A DNA stretch of 64,000 nt from CADEER01 sp965216585 (lineage in GTDB: Bacteria > Desulfobacterota > Binatia > HRBIN30 > CADEER01): contig CBDCGC010000003.1 in assembly GCA_965216585.1 (NCBI GenBank), positions 1,054,001 through 1,118,000 of the forward strand, given 5' to 3'. The notes beneath the pieces are model-generated. The model had not been told where the DNA came from. It did no database searches and saw only the letters and a list, made by a program, of their open reading frames with translations. Shown here one piece after another: positions 62,150 to 64,000 of this stretch. Each line of letters opens with the position of its first letter. The first letter of the stretch is position 1. The translations under genes and the position numbers were made by a program.

Positions 62150-62926
62150 TCAGCGACAGATTCCGCGCTCGGAAGACTCGATGAAGCGCAGCATGCGTTC
62201 GACCTCGTCGCAACCGTTTGCATCGGCGCGCAAGCGGGCAATCGCCTCGCTCGCCTTGAGCCCTGACTGAAAGAGCGTCCTGTAGGCGCCCTTCACGGCG
62301 GCGCTCGACGCCGCGTCGATACCTCGCCGCTTCAATCCCAATGCGTTCAAGCCGCGCAGTTCGGCGCGGTCACCCGTCGCATTGCAAAACGGCGCGACGT
62401 CGAGCGAAACCATCGATCCGGCGCCGATCATCACCGACTCGCCGATGCGCACGAACTGGTGAATGCCGCTGAGTGCACCGACGACGATCCAATCCTGCAG
62501 GGTCACGTGACCACCCAGTTGAACCCCGTTGGCGAGGACGTTGCGATCTCCGAGGGCGCAATCGTGAGCGACGTGAGTATAGCTCATCAGCATGTTGTCA
62601 CTGCCGATGCGCGTCACCATGCCACCACTCTCGGTGCCGAGGTGCAGGGTGGCAAACTCGCGAATCTGGTTGCGATCACCAACGATCAACTCGCTCGGCT
62701 CGCCGTGGTACTTCAGATCCTGCGGCACCGCTCCGACCGAGGTATGGTGAAAAATCGCGTTGCCTTCACCCAACGTGGTGCGGCCGCCGATGAAGGCATG
62801 CGGTCCGACGACCGAGCGCGCGCCGATGCGCACATGCTCGCCGATGATCGCGTAGGGGCCGATCTCGACTTCCGTGTCGATCTCGGCACCCGCGGCGACG
62901 ACCGCGGTCGGGTGAATTTTGCTCAC
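62150..62926 (-). CDS. lpxA: UDP-N-acetylglucosamine acyltransferase
   Basis: A 258-residue left-handed beta-helix enzyme. Hexapeptide repeats run from KIHPTAVVAAGAEIDTEVE to QLGGHVTLQDWIVVGALSG; VGAVPQDLKYHGEPSELIVG and SYTHVAHDCALGDRNVLANG are LpxA motifs, and the C-terminal helical extension (RLRADANGCDEVERMLRFIE) is usual. It adds the first fatty acid. GTG 62926 is the likely start; the longer upstream frame runs through ompH. Confidence 0.95.
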   Translation of the reverse strand: MSKIHPTAVVAAGAEIDTEVEIGPYAIIGEHVRIGARSVVGPHAFIGGRTTLGEGNAIFHHTSVGAVPQDLKYHGEPSELIVGDRNQIREFATLHLGTESGGMVTRIGSDNMLMSYTHVAHDCALGDRNVLANGVQLGGHVTLQDWIVVGALSGIHQFVRIGESVMIGAGSMVSLDVAPFCNATGDRAELRGLNALGLKRRGIDAASSAAVKGAYRTLFQSGLKASEAIARLRADANGCDEVERMLRFIESSERGICR

Positions 62927-62940
62927 GTGCAATTCCGCGA

Positions 62941-63459
62941 TCAGCGCCGTTGGTTGTATTCGGCGATGATCGCGTCGGTCACATCGATGTGAGCGGCGCC
63001 GTAGACCAGAGCACCGCCCGCCTGCTCGAGGATCACGGTATAGCCACCGCGCCGGCCGTAGTCCTGGATGACGCCCTGCAAGACCTTGAGCAGATCCTGC
63101 GTCAACTCGGCGTCCTTGGCCTGCAGGTCGGCTTGCGAATCCTCGTAGGCCCGCTCGAACTCGCGCAACTTGCGCTGGTAATCTTTTTCGAGGTTGCGCC
63201 GCTCCTCGCCCTTCATCACCAGCGCTTTCTTGGCGAGCTGGTCTTTCAGCGAGTCGACCTGGCTCTTCTGCCTCTCGAGATCGCGCTGCAAGCGATCGAG
63301 CTGTTCCTTGAACCTCTTCTTCGCCTCTTTGCCAGCGTTCGACTCGTTGAGGGCCCGCTGCAAGTTGATGACGCCGATGCGGACATCTTGCGCATCGGCT
63401 TCGACCGACACCGCGGCAACCACCGCGATGGTGACGATTCCGGCAAACCACTTTCTCAT
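62941..63459 (-). CDS. ompH: OmpH/Skp family periplasmic chaperone
   Basis: A 172-residue exported protein. Signal peptide MRKWFAGIVTIAVVAAVSVE, then GVINLQRALNESNAGKEAKK and a long coiled coil (residues 45-120), as in Skp. It carries outer-membrane proteins in the periplasm and fits between bamA and lpxA. ATG 63459 is chosen at the signal peptide; the longer frame upstream comes from the MITE-like repeat. Confidence 0.93.
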   Translation of the reverse strand: MRKWFAGIVTIAVVAAVSVEADAQDVRIGVINLQRALNESNAGKEAKKRFKEQLDRLQRDLERQKSQVDSLKDQLAKKALVMKGEERRNLEKDYQRKLREFERAYEDSQADLQAKDAELTQDLLKVLQGVIQDYGRRGGYTVILEQAGGALVYGAAHIDVTDAIIAEYNQRR

Positions 63460-63896
63460 ATCGCCAATCTCCTTCAACGCTACGTTTGCGTGACCTCGGG
63501 CCATCGGAGTCGGAGGATCCAACCGTGCTAGCAGCCCGTTGAAAAACAGGACACGCGCTGCAAATGGTCTTTTGGCGCCAGAGCTGCGTTGCGAAATCCT
63601 CAACAAAAGCTTTGGCTTTGCCTCCGGTTTCGCGCCTTGCTCTGACCCCAAAATCCTCATTCTCGCTCGCGCACCTGTTTTTCAACGGACTGCTAGCGGC
63701 CCGTGCAGCGGATCATCTTAGCGACCGGCGACACAGAATTCACGCCATGCAGCAATTCCGGGCGACCGGAACCGCCGCCGGCGCGGATCCAGCCGGTTTT
63801 GGCGCCGCGTCTGGTCGCGCCAGCCGGCCGCTTTGGCGCAGTGCCCTGGACCCAAGACCCCATTTTCCCCTTGCGCACCAGTCGTTCGGCAGCCCG
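63460..63896. other. 437-bp gap between bamA and ompH holding a MITE-like element
   Basis: No conserved gene is seen. A 61-residue open frame at 63693-63878 (minus) has no family or ribosome site and overlaps the repeat end by 4 bp. The region 63700-63896 is rich in short GGC/GCC palindromes. The MITE-like element occupies 63528-63696. Confidence 0.5.
63528..63696. mobile_element. MITE-like element, 169 bp, CTAG-bounded
   Basis: 23-bp terminal inverted repeats (63528-63550 and 63674-63696) differ at one position. Both ends carry CTAG, as in the element at 27035-27200, but the sequences of the two elements differ. No transposase is inside. It separates bamA and ompH. Confidence 0.8.
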
Positions 63897-64000
63897 CTAG
63901 GGCGCCCCGCCGAAGGAAAACTGCACCGTCTGCGTCTCGTCGCCCGGCCGGTCGTTGAGGGGCACGCCGACTTCGATGCGCAGCGGCCCGATCGGCGACA
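63897..64000 (-). CDS. bamA: Outer membrane protein assembly factor BamA, C-terminal end (partial)
   Basis: Only the last 34 codons and stop are in the window. SPIGPLRIEVGVPLND and TVQFSFGGAP match the final beta strands of the BamA barrel. The position upstream of ompH agrees. BamA inserts outer-membrane proteins. The rest of the gene lies beyond the right edge. Confidence 0.8.
   Translation of the reverse strand, partial: SPIGPLRIEVGVPLNDRPGDETQTVQFSFGGAP

Noticed and set aside
62941..63660. Longer OmpH with 67 extra N-terminal residues
   Set aside because: The extra part is translated from the MITE-like repeat and would bury the signal peptide.
63693..63878. 61-residue open frame upstream of ompH
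   Set aside because: No family, no ribosome site, and it overlaps the end of the repeat element.

Overview
The window is GC-rich bacterial chromosome with dense, overlapping genes, mostly on the minus strand from about 24 kb to the right end. It encodes lipid A, Kdo and heptose synthesis and outer-membrane biogenesis (BamA C-terminus, OmpH), so the host is a Gram-negative diderm. The gene orders pheA-aminotransferase-tyrA-aroA-cmk-rpsA-ihf and bamA-ompH-lpxA-lpxI-lpxB, together with Cys-rich exported proteins carrying thrombospondin-type-3 and DUF4215-like repeats, resemble the old deltaproteobacterial groups (Desulfobacterota, Myxococcota, Binatota). I cannot place it more exactly from sequence alone.

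Layout. 1-8.7 kb is accessory metabolism: a truncated nucleotidyltransferase/PEP-synthase-type fusion, a crotonase, an alpha/beta hydrolase, a Cys-rich exported protein, an aldehyde dehydrogenase and a TauD-type dioxygenase. 8.8-11.9 kb holds an initiator tRNA and rluB-scpB-scpA; rluB and scpB overlap by 251 nt out of frame. 11.9-14.5 kb is a REP-associated-type (Y1, HUH) transposase with 41-bp inverted repeats, followed by an array of partial copies of its own 3' end. 14.5-22.5 kb is a very large SpvB/RHS protein whose reading frame is broken near its N-terminus, followed at its 3' end by a small, AT-richer three-helix membrane protein. That arrangement looks like a polymorphic toxin with its immunity gene. 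22.7-24.1 kb encodes a Cys-rich lipoprotein and a netrin/TIMP-like exported protein.

24.2-38.4 kb is housekeeping: trpS, a DUF899 protein, xerD, glnD, mutS, an AAA/VWA pair, a HIT protein, an IHF/HU subunit and rpsA. 38.5-46.5 kb is an aromatic amino acid block (cmk, aroA, tyrA, aminotransferase, pheA) followed upstream by miaA and mutL. 46.5-53.5 kb holds the split heptose enzymes (rfaE2 on plus, rfaE1 on minus), a yicC - archaeal-type CMP kinase - relA/spoT - ridA operon, and a heptosyltransferase-like gene. 53.5-64 kb is the lipid A operon, read right to left: bamA (3' end), ompH, lpxA, lpxI, an oxidoreductase, lpxB, msbA, an acyltransferase, waaA, lpxK, a Trm112-like protein and a Kdo-kinase-like protein.

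Two MITE-like elements of 166 and 169 bp, both ending in CTAG, sit at glnD and between bamA and ompH. A heptanucleotide repeat lies upstream of trpS. The strongest candidates for something new are the RHS tip with its putative membrane immunity protein, the transposase-tail array, and the oppositely charged out-of-frame overlap of scpB and rluB.
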